Part shown: positions 1 through 10,948 of the stretch, piece by piece | Layout of the letters: each line of letters opens with the position of its first letter | Position numbering within the stretch: position 1 is the stretch's first letter | Assembly: GCA_018806985.1 (NCBI GenBank) | Contig: JADANN010000018.1 | Location: forward strand, 1,954,501-2,018,500 | Source: Angiostrongylus vasorum | Taxonomy: Eukaryota; Nematoda; Chromadorea; Rhabditida; Metastrongylidae | Direction of reading: 5' to 3' | DNA length: 64,000 bases | Position numbers and translations under genes: made by a program | Notes under the pieces: model-generated | The model's input: only the letters and a program-made list of their open reading frames with translations | The model's database searches: none | What the model was told of the DNA's origin: nothing

Positions 1-420
1 GTGAAGAGCAGCCGCACAGAGTTATACATGAGCGAGGAATGAACATTCGTATCTCTCTCTCCCTCACTATCGTCGTGCATGGTGATAGTTTGCTTCAAAT
101 ATGAAGACTTGTCGATGCCCATTGTGCAGTCCTTGAATCGTTGCTATCTGGTAATGCAGATGGGGACGTTAGCCACCAACATGTCCTCCCATCGCTATAG
201 TGGTCGTCCAAGAGGACGCTTCCCTTTTGTTAGACTCCAGTCCACTGTTTTCTTCGTACATCTTTCATCTGTTCTTTTTTATTATGTGATCTGGCTGTTT
301 ATATTTCGCTATTGATGCAAAATTCTCTTGGTTCCCAAAGATGGGATATGTTTCGTGGATCAGAGCTGCTCATTCAGGCTAGATGTTATGAATTCAGCTT
401 CAGAAAATGCCGTTCAAATG
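1..420. other. Gene-free left edge
   Basis: I see no supported gene here. The only sizeable open frame (79-315, +) has low-complexity hydrophobic content at its end, no splice signals that extend it and no family resemblance. The right end passes into a decayed retrotransposon. Confidence 0.4.
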
Positions 421-422
421 CT

Positions 423-1713
423 CTAAGGCTGGTGTGCAGACTCCTCAACGTTCTTGAAGTATCTGCCTACGTCTTTGCATAGCGGTGGAAGGACTGTTGT
501 GTTGAAATGGTGCGCGCCTAGTTTTGGCTCCGTCTGTTGGTCGGTGGCTTCTCTGAGAGAGGCATGAATGTGGCCCATTCCGCTTCTTTTTCTGTCTAGT
601 TCCTCTTTCATGTTGTGCTCAATGTTTATTGAACACCAGAGGAACACATACGAGATGTTCAGGACAAGTTTTAAGTCCTTCGACATACGGTTTGTGGTTT
701 TCAGTCGGGTCTTCCTTTATTTACTGCGCATCAAGGAAGGGGGTTTTATTCAGAATATATTCGCCATGCGCCACTTTTCTCGACTTAACGATGACAGGAG
801 ATCTTTTCTCGCTTATGCATGAATCGAATCCTTGCAAGGACAAGGAGTCAAGATGCAAGGAGGGTGATCGGATAGTAGAGATTTCAGCTACCACTGAGGT
901 GTCGAGGAGTAGCTTCCTATGTTGATCAGAATACGGTCGACCTTCGCATGAATTGTGACGTTTGGAGACTCCCATATCCTTTCGCAATATTCTCTGCTCT
1001 CAAAAGGTGAATCACCATGGAAGATACGTGCTGTGGACAGAAACCTTGAAAGGCGATTTCCATTCTTGTTTCTATCGTCAGTTACGAATTTTTCCAGGTC
1101 TCCACTCTTACTTCGGTCTCCTATTTCGAATTTCCGTCACTGTATTTATTTTCGTAGGCTGTTCCTAATCTGGCATTGAAATTTTCAACGACGAATTTAT
1201 AAAACGGTTTTCGTTGTGGATTACTTCCTCTAGTTGGGCTTGAAAGTGGTCCAGCTCGTTCTCATTAACTGTACAGGTTAGTTAGTCGCAGTTGATGACA
1301 CTGACTTTCCTTGTACGCTGAAGTTGGAGAAAAAACAAGCGAGGCGACTTAATTTCTTATGAGGTGACTAGATGGAAAAGAGATGGGTATACGACAAAAG
1401 TAGTGCGTTCGACATTTCTTGACGAAGATTTCTCTGCATGAATGACAAAGGTCTCGTCATCTAATAAACGTGTGTCAATCTTCCCGCTTTTCGTCTCTTG
1501 TAGAGCTGTTACATAGACTTTCGTGCAGCCAGCCTCCTCTACAAGAGTGTAGAGATCGGCCTCAGAAAAGACCGTTCTGGCGTTACAAGGGAGGGACAAT
1601 AAACAAACTTCACGACGGGTCGTGGGCTTGTTCGTTTTGTCTATTCCAAATAAAGTCTTGTGTAACTCGAGATTTGATCGCCTCTCATCGGTTGTCCCAG
1701 CGTCCGACGTCAT
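423..1713 (-). pseudogene. Decayed RTE-type non-LTR retrotransposon
   Basis: This is a fragmentary minus-strand element. Its 5' part (1357-1713) reads as the start of an apurinic-type endonuclease domain: CNARTVFSE followed by a ...VTALQETKSGK... stretch, the place where RTE endonucleases carry their N-A-R-T and E-T-R signatures. A middle piece (about 721-987) contains GVSKRHN-like sequence typical of the later endonuclease. The 3' piece (423-686) contains REATDQQTEPKLGAHHFNTT and VLPPLC, matching the segment downstream of the reverse transcriptase palm in nematode RTE proteins. The order endonuclease to RT tail is right, but almost the whole RT core is missing and the frames are broken, so this is an internally deleted, dead copy. 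Assignment rests on remembered family motifs, not on an alignment. Confidence 0.6.
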
Positions 1714-1734
1714 AAGCGGGAGTGTGGAGTGCTG

Positions 1735-2060
1735 AGGTTAGAGGTATGCTGGTTTAGCCAAATTGTTACCCTGAAATCCGAGGTCAGTCTCGCCGAACCC
1801 TTCCTTAGATGGTCCCCGTCACAGAGGGTGGCCGACCGTTTTGGATTATATGGAGATTCTCCACCTCACGACTACTTCGATACTAGGACAGTGATGGTTC
1901 CCAGTATTCAATAACTCTTAACTGGGCTTCCGGATGGAAACGTCGGGCTCTTTCTCAGGTTAGGAGACCCTGCTGGGGATGTAATCCCGCTGCACATCGC
2001 AGAGCAGCACCCAGGAACACCTGTCAGGCACGATGAGGCGGTGAACCCTTGGGAGGCTGC
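1735..2060 (+). repeat. Dispersed repeat family B, copy 1
   Basis: This is the most diverged of six copies in the window (others at 10255, 13875, 29640, 35045 and 63415). The shared core includes CCCGAGGTCAG-like sequence, the ACTACTTCGATAC...GGACAGTG block, GGAAACG and the terminal AGGAACACCT...GATGAGGCGGT. No coding sequence is conserved. Better copies end in a TAAG tetranucleotide tail, which suggests a retroposed, SINE-like or RTE-mobilised element. Confidence 0.6.
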
Positions 2061-3380
2061 AAACATACTTCTCGAAAAAGGCGAAAAAATGCCCTCAAGA
2101 GCAAAACATGAAGCAGTGTTATTCTTTGTAGTTTATTTCTCGTATTTGAGCTCGTAATTGTTATCTCGAAAAAAATCAACGAGTTGCATCACAGCCGTTT
2201 TCTATGAAAGTGTTTATGAACTTAAAAAAACAGGCTTCCTATATACCATAGCATAAACAATCGACATATACATAATTGTCACCGCTTTCATATAACACTA
2301 CAGTCATTGTTTTCTAGTAGGGAGGTTTCAATATTACTGTTTCCGAGATTCGTCTCTTGAACAACGACCTGCATTCAATTGCAGAATCAGTTAGGTAGAG
2401 TAATCTACGAATTTCTGTCTCTGTACTCGATTGGATTTGTTATCTATTGGAATCTGATCTCCTCATTAATCTTACCATAATTTTTTGCCATGTCTGTCCT
2501 ATTTATGCCTTTTGTGAGGCGAATATTCAGAAGAATAACGAAAACAGGGTATTTGTGGGGGCGAAGCAGTTATATTTCAGAAAACTGCCCTTTAGGGGGA
2601 TATGGAAATTTCTGGGTAATGAAGTACGCTTAGGTCTCAGCTGCGGAAGAAGTCTCAGGAAAAAATCGCTGAACTGTTGGACGGGAGAGATAAGGGCAAA
2701 AATCTGTGTTCGTTAATTGATCGGAGTTTTTTGGAGAGACCCGCTCAATGCGGCGTTTTGTCTATTGCTTACCACCGTCAGTTTTCGTATCTATTTATTC
2801 ACCTCATTTTTATTTTTTCGAAAACTGATGGCAATTTCTGGCTCCTCGGAGCACTTGAAGAGTTGGGAACTCAAGGCCTTATATAGCAGAATTTGCTCTG
2901 TTGCACCAGCCCATAAATATCGTTTATAAAAAACCTTGCGTCCTCACAATTTTCAAACATTTCAAAAGTTCTTTGGGGATAAAACCTTCGTTTTGAAATG
3001 GAAGTTAGCTTTCTCTTAATATACAATACAATTGCCGCACCAACCTTAGATAGGGGAGACAGTACTGCTTCTAAGTCGACGAAACCAGACCTCTTAGCTT
3101 CGAAAAAATCGTAGTTTTCACCGTAACTGCAAAAGAAATCTTTTCTGTCTAGAAAACACTTATCTGTGAAGACTCACGGCGAAAAAGGAAAACTATCCGA
3201 GATATGAAACGCCAAGAATCATATAAAAATGGGAATATTTCTATTAAAAAATTAGCAGCTAGTTTACAATCTCATTTTACTGCCTTGCTACATTGAAGCA
3301 GAAGACTTGGAAGACTTAATGAAGTAATATGATTGTAAAAGCACCTGTCTACAACTCACTGTTTTCTTCTTAAGAACTTA
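2061..3380. other. AT-rich stretch without recognised gene
   Basis: I looked for exons with TTTCAG acceptors and GTAAG or GTGAG donors and for the repeat families seen elsewhere, and found none that hold up. Open frames at 2447-2716 and 2677-2929 have no splice support or recognisable domains. Confidence 0.4.
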
Positions 3381-4445
3381 CGAGGTTATTACTATACCAC
3401 TTATTACCAGTAGCCGACCTTTCAGCGGATCGCATGGAAAAGAAAAAAAACCTTGACTGCAATCTATTCAACCAAATACCTTCAGAACTCAACAGAGAAA
3501 CAACGAAACCTAGATTTCAACCGTATTTGGGACAGAATAGATTTTTCAGCTGCTCACTGTTTTTTTATGACTCTTCCACTGCGAAACTTCAGAGGCAAGA
3601 AGGCGAAAGAAAAAAGTTTTCATTTCTGAGCAACAAAATTAACCTATATGAAAACGGGTACATTAAGAAGAGGGATCTAAAGCCAAGCAACAGAAACATA
3701 CTGGTCCATTACCTTTCCTAGCACCCATCACACGCAAAAAAGGGTGCTTGTGAGAAATTTGATTCGAAAAAGCCGCCAGTGTTTACAAAGCGAAAGAGCA
3801 GGAAGCAGAATCCTGAAATTACCGTGGCATACAGACATTTCCAATGGCCGCGAAACTGTAGCTCTTCAGGATAGGTTTGGAGGAAAAATCACTACTCCAA
3901 ATAGCTTTTTCTAGTGAGAATAAGGTTCCGTTGATCAAGGTGTTCATTTCCAACGAAATAAGCACAGCTACAAAACGTTGCTTAAAATTTGTTGCGCTGC
4001 AGAATTAGGTAGCAACGATCGAAATACCAACGACCACTCTAACACATCAGGTAGTTCGTAAGTGTTTGTATGACCTGTCTGTGTATGAGAAAAAAATTGC
4101 ATAATACGCCCTAACGGTTTGCAGCAAGTTAAGCTACGGTATACTTTATCCCTACTAAAGCATGTGTGGGCGAATATGTTGGCGAAACAGGTAGACCATT
4201 CTGTGTCCGTATAAAGGAAAACGCTGTCAGTAAGCGTAAGGTTAAACTACTCCAGTAGGCGTGCAATGGACACGAAGACAGACCAGAGTAGGCTTTGAAG
4301 TAGAAGTTAGCATCCTCGGACAGGCGGACAGGTATTTAAAAACTCACTGCGTAAAACTCTCAAGGCATAGATGAATTCTAAGAATCTAAGAATTAACAGC
4401 AGGGAGCAAGGTTTCGTTATCATGTGTGAAATCACGCAATAACAG
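3380..4445 (+). pseudogene. Penelope-like element, broken RT tail and GIY-YIG part
   Basis: This is a degenerate plus-strand PLE. The frame at 3434-3721 ends with FLSNKINLYENGYIKK and KPSNRNILVHYLS, the segment just after the RT domain, and matches the better copy at 47.2 kb. Further on, broken frames give EYVGETGRPFCVRIKEN near 4165-4225. This is the GIY-YIG endonuclease signature used by PLEs (Y-x-G-E-T-x-R with a downstream R-x-K-E). The body stops near 4445 and its 3' untranslated part resumes near 6990, so the copy was split by the RTE element between. Frameshifts and stops make it inactive. Confidence 0.75.
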
Positions 4446-4559
4446 AGAATGGTGCCTTAAACCACCGGTCTCGCTCAAAGGGCGACCTCATGCTGGTTGG
4501 TCGCGAGGCAACGTGGGGCGTCCCCAGCTACCGGATAGGGGGCTTAATCGTAGACCAAA

Positions 4560-6556
4560 GCCAATCGCCTACTTAAATCCGAACTTGCAGGACGATGGAT
4601 AAAGGCAACAAACGAAGATCTTCTAGAGGGAAGAGCAACAGTTGTGCTCGAATCTGCGAAGGGTGAGGTAAGCATTCACAAAGCACACCGACGCTTCGCC
4701 AATAATAAAACCATTACACTCTGACGCTCACACGAAACGGTTACAGCTTCCACAGTTACATCTTCCAGAAAGGAATCGGAAAACTCTTTCCTTTCTCAAA
4801 CCCGACGTAGTATTTTGTCGGTGAAGAATCGGAAAACACCAGGTCCGGACAGGATCAAACCGGAACCCCTGGCGAACCTTTCGTCAGTTTTCATAAACAG
4901 GCATGCCCAGCTCTTCACACGTTACGTGTCAGACTGCACTCCAATCTTAAAGCTCCAATTTTATATTGGTAGTTGCCTATCGAAATAATGTTCCTTTAAA
5001 TACAACAGCAAAACTACAAACTCGTGTTAGAAAGAATACGTTAACATGGGTAGGCAATGACTCAGTGCGGCCAAACGACCAGCATTTGGTGAAGAATGTC
5101 GATGTAAGGGATCATCCATTGTTAAAGGTTCATATTCAATGGAAGACCACGAAGACTGTGTGTGTTATTTTTAAAGAAGTTTGACCTTTACGGTATCGCA
5201 ACTATCGCCTGATCTGCCCACTCTCTGCCGTCTAGAATTTTTCTACTCGAGTTATCCCTAAACAGGATTGGCAGAATACTGGACTAAGGATAGCTATTTG
5301 AACAAGCAAGATTTCGGAAAGGATTCGGAACGGTGAATCACATCCACGCGATAACAAGACTCACTGAAGTATCGCCAAAGTACAAGACCGCGCTCTTTCT
5401 CACTTCCATTGCTTTAAAGAAAGTTTTCGACTCAGTTGTAACAGAAGCAGTCATGGAAGCCTTGGACAGTCGGGGGAGTATATAAAGTATAAAGTATATT
5501 TCTTCGGTATATAAAGATTCTTAAAGACCTGTATAAAAGTTTTACAAGCAAGATATCACCATTCTACAATGATATTAACATGGGCGTCTAAAGAGGATTT
5601 AGGCAAGGCGATATCATCTCGCCGAAATTATTTACCGCCACCATCGAGAACGTCATGCGAACATTGGAGTGGAATAATATGGGAGTGAAAATCGATGGTC
5701 GGCAGTTACACCATCTTCGCTTTGCTGATGACATCGTTCTTATAACACCAAACATTAGCCAAGCGGAACGAATGCTTACCGACTTTGATAAAGCCTGAGA
5801 AAAAATTAGCTTTCGACTAAATCTCACAATAACGATGTTCATGAGGAACGGATTGGTTTCGTATGCCCCACTCACGTTCAACGGAACGAATATATCCGAA
5901 TGCTCCAGTTATATCTCTATAGGTCGGGAAATCAACATGTTGAACGACTTAGGTCCAGAGTTGAGCAGATGGAAACGAGCGGCTTAGGGGAGCTTTCAAG
6001 AGTGTCGAGGATGTGCTGAAGAGATGAAAGAACACAACAGATACAATAAGAACAGACAAACAAACGCAACAAGCGATGAAAGAACACGGGACTCCGCGCC
6101 CACCTGTTCGGGTCTACAATTCTTCCTTCCTGTCTTACGCATGCGTCAGGAACCCGGACGCCAAGTAGGTAGGGTGAAGGATCACTTCGGCGTTATAGAA
6201 CATGCAGTGGAGGGGGCGATGCTAGGAGTATCCCGTATTCAGCACGTGAGGGAATAGATCCGAAGCCCCGATCTACGTCAACGATCAAATATCAGAGACG
6301 CCGTTCATACCCCCAAAGTGTCGAAGATAAGATGGGTGGAAAAGTCATGCGTATGAACGACAACCGAACGACGAGAGCTGTCACCGACTGGGTTGCTCGG
6401 GATGTCAAACGCACAGCAGGAAGAACGGCGACTATCGGGTCGCAGTTCTTTACGAAATCCCTAGTAGAGACATATGATGCTTTATGTATACGCCTCCCAC
6501 AGAGATACTCTTGCAGCCGATTGGAAGAAATGGAATATTTACTGGAGGCTGCTTGA
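4560..6556 (+). pseudogene. RTE-type retrotransposon reverse transcriptase, degenerate
   Basis: Frame-broken plus-strand element. Near 4830 it reads SVKNRKTPGPDRIKPEPL, the linker before the RT. Near 5380-5460 there is LTSIALKKVFDSV, equivalent to RT motif A. At 5588-5880 the segment GRQLHHLRFADDIVLITP carries the FADD catalytic motif and is followed by an NLTITMFMRNG-like stretch. The C-terminal region (6024-6556) includes a RAHLF-like segment, KVMRMNDNRTTRAVTDWV and FFTKSLVETYDALC, the usual end of nematode RTE proteins. There are many stops and frameshifts, and no intact endonuclease is visible. It lies inside an older PLE copy and is flanked on its 3' side by a ribozyme-bearing mini-element. 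Confidence 0.8.
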
Positions 6557-6700
6557 GTTACTCTGCGATCAATGAGAAGGCAAGTGATAGAGGTGATACC
6601 GATAATATTTTAAACACCGACTTTAATTAAACCTCGTTGAAAATCATCAATATTTTCTAGGTGATTGAGGCAACACTGGGTTGGTATAGAAACTTTTATT

Positions 6701-6739
6701 TGGCTAACGTTTCGGCAGCTTCGCCTTCCTTGTAGCAGC
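6701..6739 (-). ncRNA. Hammerhead-like motif a (degenerate)
   Basis: The minus strand keeps GGC...GCC helix II, GAAAC and GUUAGCC, but the CUGANGA box is altered to ACAAGGA. It lies in the left arm of the 6.7-7.0 kb mini-element. Confidence 0.45.
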
Positions 6740-6910
6740 GTTGATCTGAGTCAATCGTCCGAAACCGGACGTTGCCGCGATATGGGTATTCGCAATCGCA
6801 TCAAATCGAATCCGATAGAGGGAACACGGCCCAAATGGAGAACTTCATTCGGCGGCACTATTTTATACACGACGGATGTTGATCTATTGTTATTATCTAA
6901 TGTTCTACGC

Positions 6911-6949
6911 GGCTTTGAAGAAGCCGAAGGCGCCGAACTGCTAGCTGAG
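6911..6949 (+). ncRNA. Hammerhead-like motif b (degenerate)
   Basis: It reads GGCU-UUGAAGA-AGCCGAAGGCGCC-GAACUG-CUAGCUGAG. The first box is UUGAAGA instead of CUGAAGA and GAAAC has decayed to GAACU. It is the right-arm partner of motif a in opposite orientation. Confidence 0.4.
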
Positions 6950-6989
6950 TAGAAGTTTTTTATACCAACTTCCTGTCAGTTCATTCATT

Positions 6990-7320
6990 TAGAAAATTAT
7001 CTGAGACTAATGTTTTAACGTGAGAGAGGTGCATTATCCATCCATGTGAACACTGTGCGGTTAGCCTGCATTAATAACAGGAATAAGTGGAAGACTTATA
7101 GAAAGCGGTGATTATACGAAGAAGCTACTTTGTATTCAGCGAGATTGAAACTAGGCTTTGTGATTTTTCTGTTGACATTGCATGGGCGTTTGGCTGACTA
7201 GATTGCAGTAAACTCGACTTTTTCAAGTCCTGAGAAAGGCGAAATCCACCGAAACGTCGGCTTCTGTTAATATGTAGTGTTAAAGCGACCTTGTGTGTTC
7301 TCATTAAGAAGAAACGATTT
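6990..7320 (+). pseudogene. PLE 3' untranslated end and terminal repeat (resumed copy)
   Basis: From about 6997 the sequence CUGAGACUAAUGUUUUAACG-GAGAGAGGTGCATTA matches the region that directly follows PLE reading frames at 34.40 kb and 55.78 kb. It continues through an AAAGCGGTGA block shared with 48.11 kb and ends in a hammerhead-like motif. It is the continuation of the PLE broken at 4445 and dates the RTE insertion as younger than the PLE. Confidence 0.6.
7227..7261 (+). ncRNA. Hammerhead-like motif c
   Basis: CCUGAGAA replaces the ideal CUGANGA. Helix II is GG...CC only, followed by an intact GAAACGUC. It sits at the expected place in the terminal repeat of the 3.4-7.3 kb PLE copy. Confidence 0.5.
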
Positions 7321-7930
7321 ATTTACCGAGCCTATTAAAAAACTCGGTTTTGGGAATTGCTCCTCTTTCTCTCTTCAGTAGTTTAAATGAAATGTTCATC
7401 TTTCACAAGTACGGATTGCTGTGCAGTTAAAATCACAAGCTCCGTTTGCGCAGCTATTTCAGAGATATTTCATATATGATAACTCATCGTACGGAAAGGT
7501 TTTTTATCAGATCTGTTACACGTAGAGAGACAGTTACTCGCGCGAAGAAACAACTTGACAGTTGTTCAGACAGCAACAGATCGTTGACTGCTGGCACCAA
7601 TGCTGCATGAAACAGATCTATTTAGGAAGTTACGAAAGTAGACGAAGGAACCAACATTTTAAATGAGGCTGGGGAAAATATCAATCTGAACGAGTCTTAC
7701 TAGTACCTTTCACTACTGTGTTATTCTGTCCACACTGCTGGGCAACAGCGGCGTCGTTGCCTTCTTCCTTTTTGGATTTTTTTTCCTACCGTAAATTCTT
7801 TAACAGATCAAGGAATCTTTGTTGAAAAAAAACAACATTGAGATTCTCCCACGACTTTTGCTGAGGCATTTGTAAAACTCCGGACCTGTGGTGCTTGCGG
7901 TGGGGAACGAACCTACAAACGAACGCATTT
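7321..7930. other. No recognised gene; SINE fragment at right end
   Basis: There is no supported exon. From about 7855 to 7915 there is a short piece of the tRNA-derived SINE-C 3' region (AAAACTCCGGACC...GGTGGGGAACGAAC) in the minus orientation, head to head with the copy that follows. Confidence 0.4.
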
Positions 7931-7934
7931 CAAC

Positions 7935-8235
7935 TACAGCCTAAGCATTACTGGGTTTAACGACGATTTGGGCTCCTCAGACCAATCCCGTTGATGGGTG
8001 ATTGCTGATGGCACTGATCGAATAACTAGCTGAGAGACAGGCGAAACGAAGGGCCAGCATGGTCTGGTGGTGAACGCCTTAGCCCCCGGAAAGGGTAATG
8101 GAGCGTTCGTTCCCCACTGCAGACACCTGCGGTCCTGAGTTTTTCAAATATCTCAGCATCATTGTGGTTGCATTTCGCATAATACCTTGCCGAGAGAATT
8201 GTAGTAGGAAGCAAGTAAAAAGTTACCAAATCGAT
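7935..8235 (+). repeat. tRNA-derived SINE family C, copy 1
   Basis: The family has an internal RNA polymerase III-like promoter. Its A-box region is GGTCTGGTGGTGAACGCC in this copy, and TGGCCTCAGTGG in the best copy at 49.7 kb. The B-box region is GCGTTCGTTCCCC here and GCGGTTCGATCTGG in the copy at 31.9 kb. The body continues TTTGCAAATATCTCAGCATCAT and ends GTAGGCAGTAAATAA. About twenty full or partial copies occur in this window. tRNA ancestry is inferred from box spacing and sequence. Confidence 0.75.
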
Positions 8236-8329
8236 TATCACACAGTGACTCCCAACAATGTTTGTTTATTACTACACGTATTTTGTATGTATTTACACCA
8301 CCCTACCGTGTAGTACGGACAATAGCAAT

Positions 8330-8420
8330 TATCGAGAAGGTCAGGTAGGCTCATGTATAGCTCAGTGGACAAGTCGTACCACAGGGATCACACTGCGCCT
8401 GGGGGGACTGCCCCATTCAC
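8330..8420 (+). repeat. tRNA-like fragment
   Basis: TGTATAGCTCAGTGGACAAG looks like a tRNA D-arm/A-box (TAGCTCAGTGG). No acceptable B-box or acceptor stem follows at tRNA distance, so I read it as the head of a decayed SINE, not a tRNA gene. Confidence 0.3.
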
Positions 8421-8999
8421 ATTTTAAACATATTTTTCCTCCTCTCATCGATTGTTAGTTTTCGAATTTCTAAAGCTTATGCGCCAATCCATCTACGGCC
8501 ATCACTCATTTAACGATTAAATGTTAGGCGAAAAGAAGACACATGGTAGTTATATGTTTTCAAGAGCACCTTTTTGACTAATATCAGTGTTGTTCATTAA
8601 GTTGTTGCGTTCACAATAAGCTGACGCGGGGTTGCTAATATAACTTTTATTTTCCAAAGGTTAATGTCCTAAGTGATTTAACCTCCTTCAGAGCCGTTTT
8701 AGTTTTCCACAATCAACGAAGTGAAACTGCCCACAAAATTTTTGTGTACGAGGTGGGAAACACTAGCTATGGTGGGGGCAAACGTTGCATTAACAATCTC
8801 GTCTTAGAAATAAAAAAAAACCTAAAAATGACTAAACATTGAGGACTAAAGCATTTCAGTGGTGTTAGCACTCACTATTTCCTTTTCAGTCGACGTAAAA
8901 AGCGTGTTTGAACGGTTTCTTTCAAGCATTCTATGTAGTTATTGCTTCTATTATTAACAGACTATTATATTATCCACCATATTCATATTCACAAAAGCT
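8421..8999. other. No recognised feature
   Basis: AT-rich sequence without open frames with splice support and without the repeat families of this window. Confidence 0.4.
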
Positions 9000-10112
9000 G
9001 GATCCCAAGCCAGATTGAACCACGACAACTCTTTCCAGGGCTCCCCTTTAAACACTGCTCCACTAAGGCCTCCGCTTTTTTTCTTCCTCTCTGCTAGTTT
9101 TCTATCTAACGGCGCCATCAGCAATTAATCGCCAATAGGATTGCTCGGGCAAGCACAAATAGGCATTCAACCTCAGTTACGCTGAGGTCTCAGTGTGCAG
9201 TGTGTAAAACGCGAGCCCCCCGATAGGACAATCGTGGTTCGATGTGGTCTGGGGTCCAAGTTGTGCGAATATCCCAGCATCATTACGGTTGCATTTCACA
9301 TAATACCCTGATCTGAAAATTACAGCAGGTAGCAAATAAATGGTCAACATTATAATCATAGCTTCAACTTATTATTTACTGCCTATTCTTTTTTAATGGC
9401 AGGGTATATATTATGAAATATAACTTCAATGATGCTGAGATATTTGCAATACTCCGGACCGCAGGTGTCTGCGGTGGAGAACGAACGAGCTATTGTCCTT
9501 TCCGGGAAGTAACGCGTTCACCACCACACCATGCGGGTCCTTCGTTTCGCCTGTCTCTCAGCTAGTTCTATCGATTATTTGCCATCAGCAATCACCCGTT
9601 AGCGGGATTGATCTGGGGACCCCAAATCGTCAACGAACCCAGTTAAGCTGACGCTGTGGTTGTAATCACAACTTTAACCTATTATTTACTGCCTACTCTT
9701 GAAATTCATTGAAATTCGTTCGTTCGTTCGTTCCCCCACCGCAGACACCTGCGGTCCGGAGTTTTGCAAAAATCTCAGCATCATTGAAGTTATATTTCGC
9801 AATATATGCCCTGCCACTGAAAATAGTAGGCGGTAAATAAGTTAAAATTGTGATTATAACCACAGCCTCAGCTTAACTGGGTTCGTTGCCGATTTGGGGT
9901 CCACAGATCAATTCCGCTAACGGGTGATTGCTGATGGCAAAAGATCGATAGAACCAGCTGAGATACAGGCGAAACGAAGGAGCCGCATGATGTGGTGGTC
10001 AACGCGTTACTTTCCGGAAAGGACAATAGCGCGTTTGTACCCCACCGCAGACACCGGCAGTTCGGAGTTCTGTAAATATCTCAGCATCATTGAAATTACA
10101 TTCATATTTTGA
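9000..10112. repeat. Cluster of five SINE-C copies in alternating orientation
   Basis: Copies are at about 9000-9130 (-), 9175-9355 (+), 9370-9680 (-), 9700-9850 (+, 3' half) and 9855-10110 (+). The minus-strand copy at 9000-9130 keeps a B-box (GTGGTTCAATCTGG) and an A-box-like GAGGCCTTAGTGGAGC. The 9700 junction, a run of TTCG tetranucleotides beside a duplicated ATTTCAA-type block, recurs in reverse complement at 61.06-61.10 kb. The 9.37-10.1 kb arrangement is therefore a composite unit that moved or duplicated as a block. Confidence 0.65.
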
Positions 10113-10254
10113 ACCTATTAGGAATTTTCGTATCTGTAGGCTGGTAATTGAGCCCGATTTGTTTGACAATCCCTCTTTGATAGCCACACAACACCTGAGC
10201 ATCTAGCATTTGCTGACGGTTTCCTGACCAATCATATACCATAGTTTTTTCACT

Positions 10255-10592
10255 ATGGAAGCTTTTTGGGAATTCATCCCTCCAACGTGGCCTCTAAAGC
10301 TGGGAAAGAGTCCGGCGTTTCCATTAGGAAGCCCAGCTAAGAGTGAACTAATACCGGGAGCCACCACCGTCCTGGTGTCAAACGAGTCTATTGATAGAAA
10401 TGTCGCTCTGATGCCCAAGTGGGACCACTGCCTGTTGTGATGACAACGAGGGGCAGACATTCGCTAGGCAGAGTTAGGCACTCCAGGAAACCACAATGGC
10501 TAACTGGCAAAGCTCCGAAAGAATGGTAATTATGCTGGGGCAGCACAACTAGTGAAGACGGGCCATCCAAGTATTCAAGTAAGTAAGTATTT
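10255..10592 (-). repeat. Dispersed repeat family B, copy 2
   Basis: Minus-strand copy with the conserved blocks CACCACCGTCCTGGTGTCAA, AACCACAATGGCTA, GGTAATTATGCTGGGG and AGTGAAGACGGGCC, ending in an AAGTAAGTAAGTA tail. The tail marks the 3' end of the element. Confidence 0.7.
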
Positions 10593-10604
10593 TTGCACGA
10601 TCAT

Positions 10605-10948
10605 TTTTTCACATATACCGTATGGATCCCAGAACTTCTCAAATTCTATTTGCTTCCTCGCATCCATCACCCATGAAGGTCTTTTTGTGTGTATTTCGGC
10701 TGGTGTTTGAGCATTCTTTCCTTCCTCTTGAATGTCATTGGATGTTGTTCAAGTTGATTTTACCTGGACTCCTGGAACGACCGAGCTAAAGCGTTCTGTG
10801 TTGGATTGCAGACAATGATCATTTACCAGACAAGTCTGGTACCAGTTTCCCGACCCCGAAAGGATGAGAGACATGTAGGCAGCAGGTGGATCGAACCATA
10901 GCTGTGCTCGTGTTGATCTATACCACTACCACTTTGCTAATTGCTCCC
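10605..10948 (-). repeat. tRNA-derived SINE family A, copy 1
   Basis: On the minus strand it begins with a tRNA-like head. The A-box region is AAAGTGGTAGTGG and the B-box is ATGGTTCGATCC. It continues through CCTTTCGGGGTCGGGAAACT and GGTACCAGACTTGTC to an AT-rich tail. Better copies of the same family lie at 20.7, 24.7, 25.5, 54.0 and 61.4 kb. Confidence 0.75.

Larger units (their letters stand above)
6676..6968. mobile_element. Short inverted-repeat element with two opposed hammerhead-like motifs
   Basis: The ends are inverted repeats of about 55 bp. The left end (6682-6739) reads GGTATAGAAACTTTTATTTG..., and the reverse complement of 6905-6963 reads GGTATAAAAAACTTCTACTC..., continuing through GGC-rich sequence to GCCGCG. 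Each arm contains a hammerhead-like motif, left on the minus strand and right on the plus strand. The roughly 170-bp centre has no coding frame of note and resembles sequence at 39540-39700. It looks like a non-autonomous derivative of the PLE terminal repeats. Confidence 0.55.

Noticed and set aside
5588..5881. 97-codon minus-strand frame
   Set aside because: It is the antisense shadow of the RTE reverse transcriptase FADD region on the plus strand.
9000..10112. Repeated units considered as a CRISPR-like or satellite array
   Set aside because: Spacing and orientation are irregular, units are about 300 bp with tRNA-like promoter boxes, and the same units are dispersed over the whole window.
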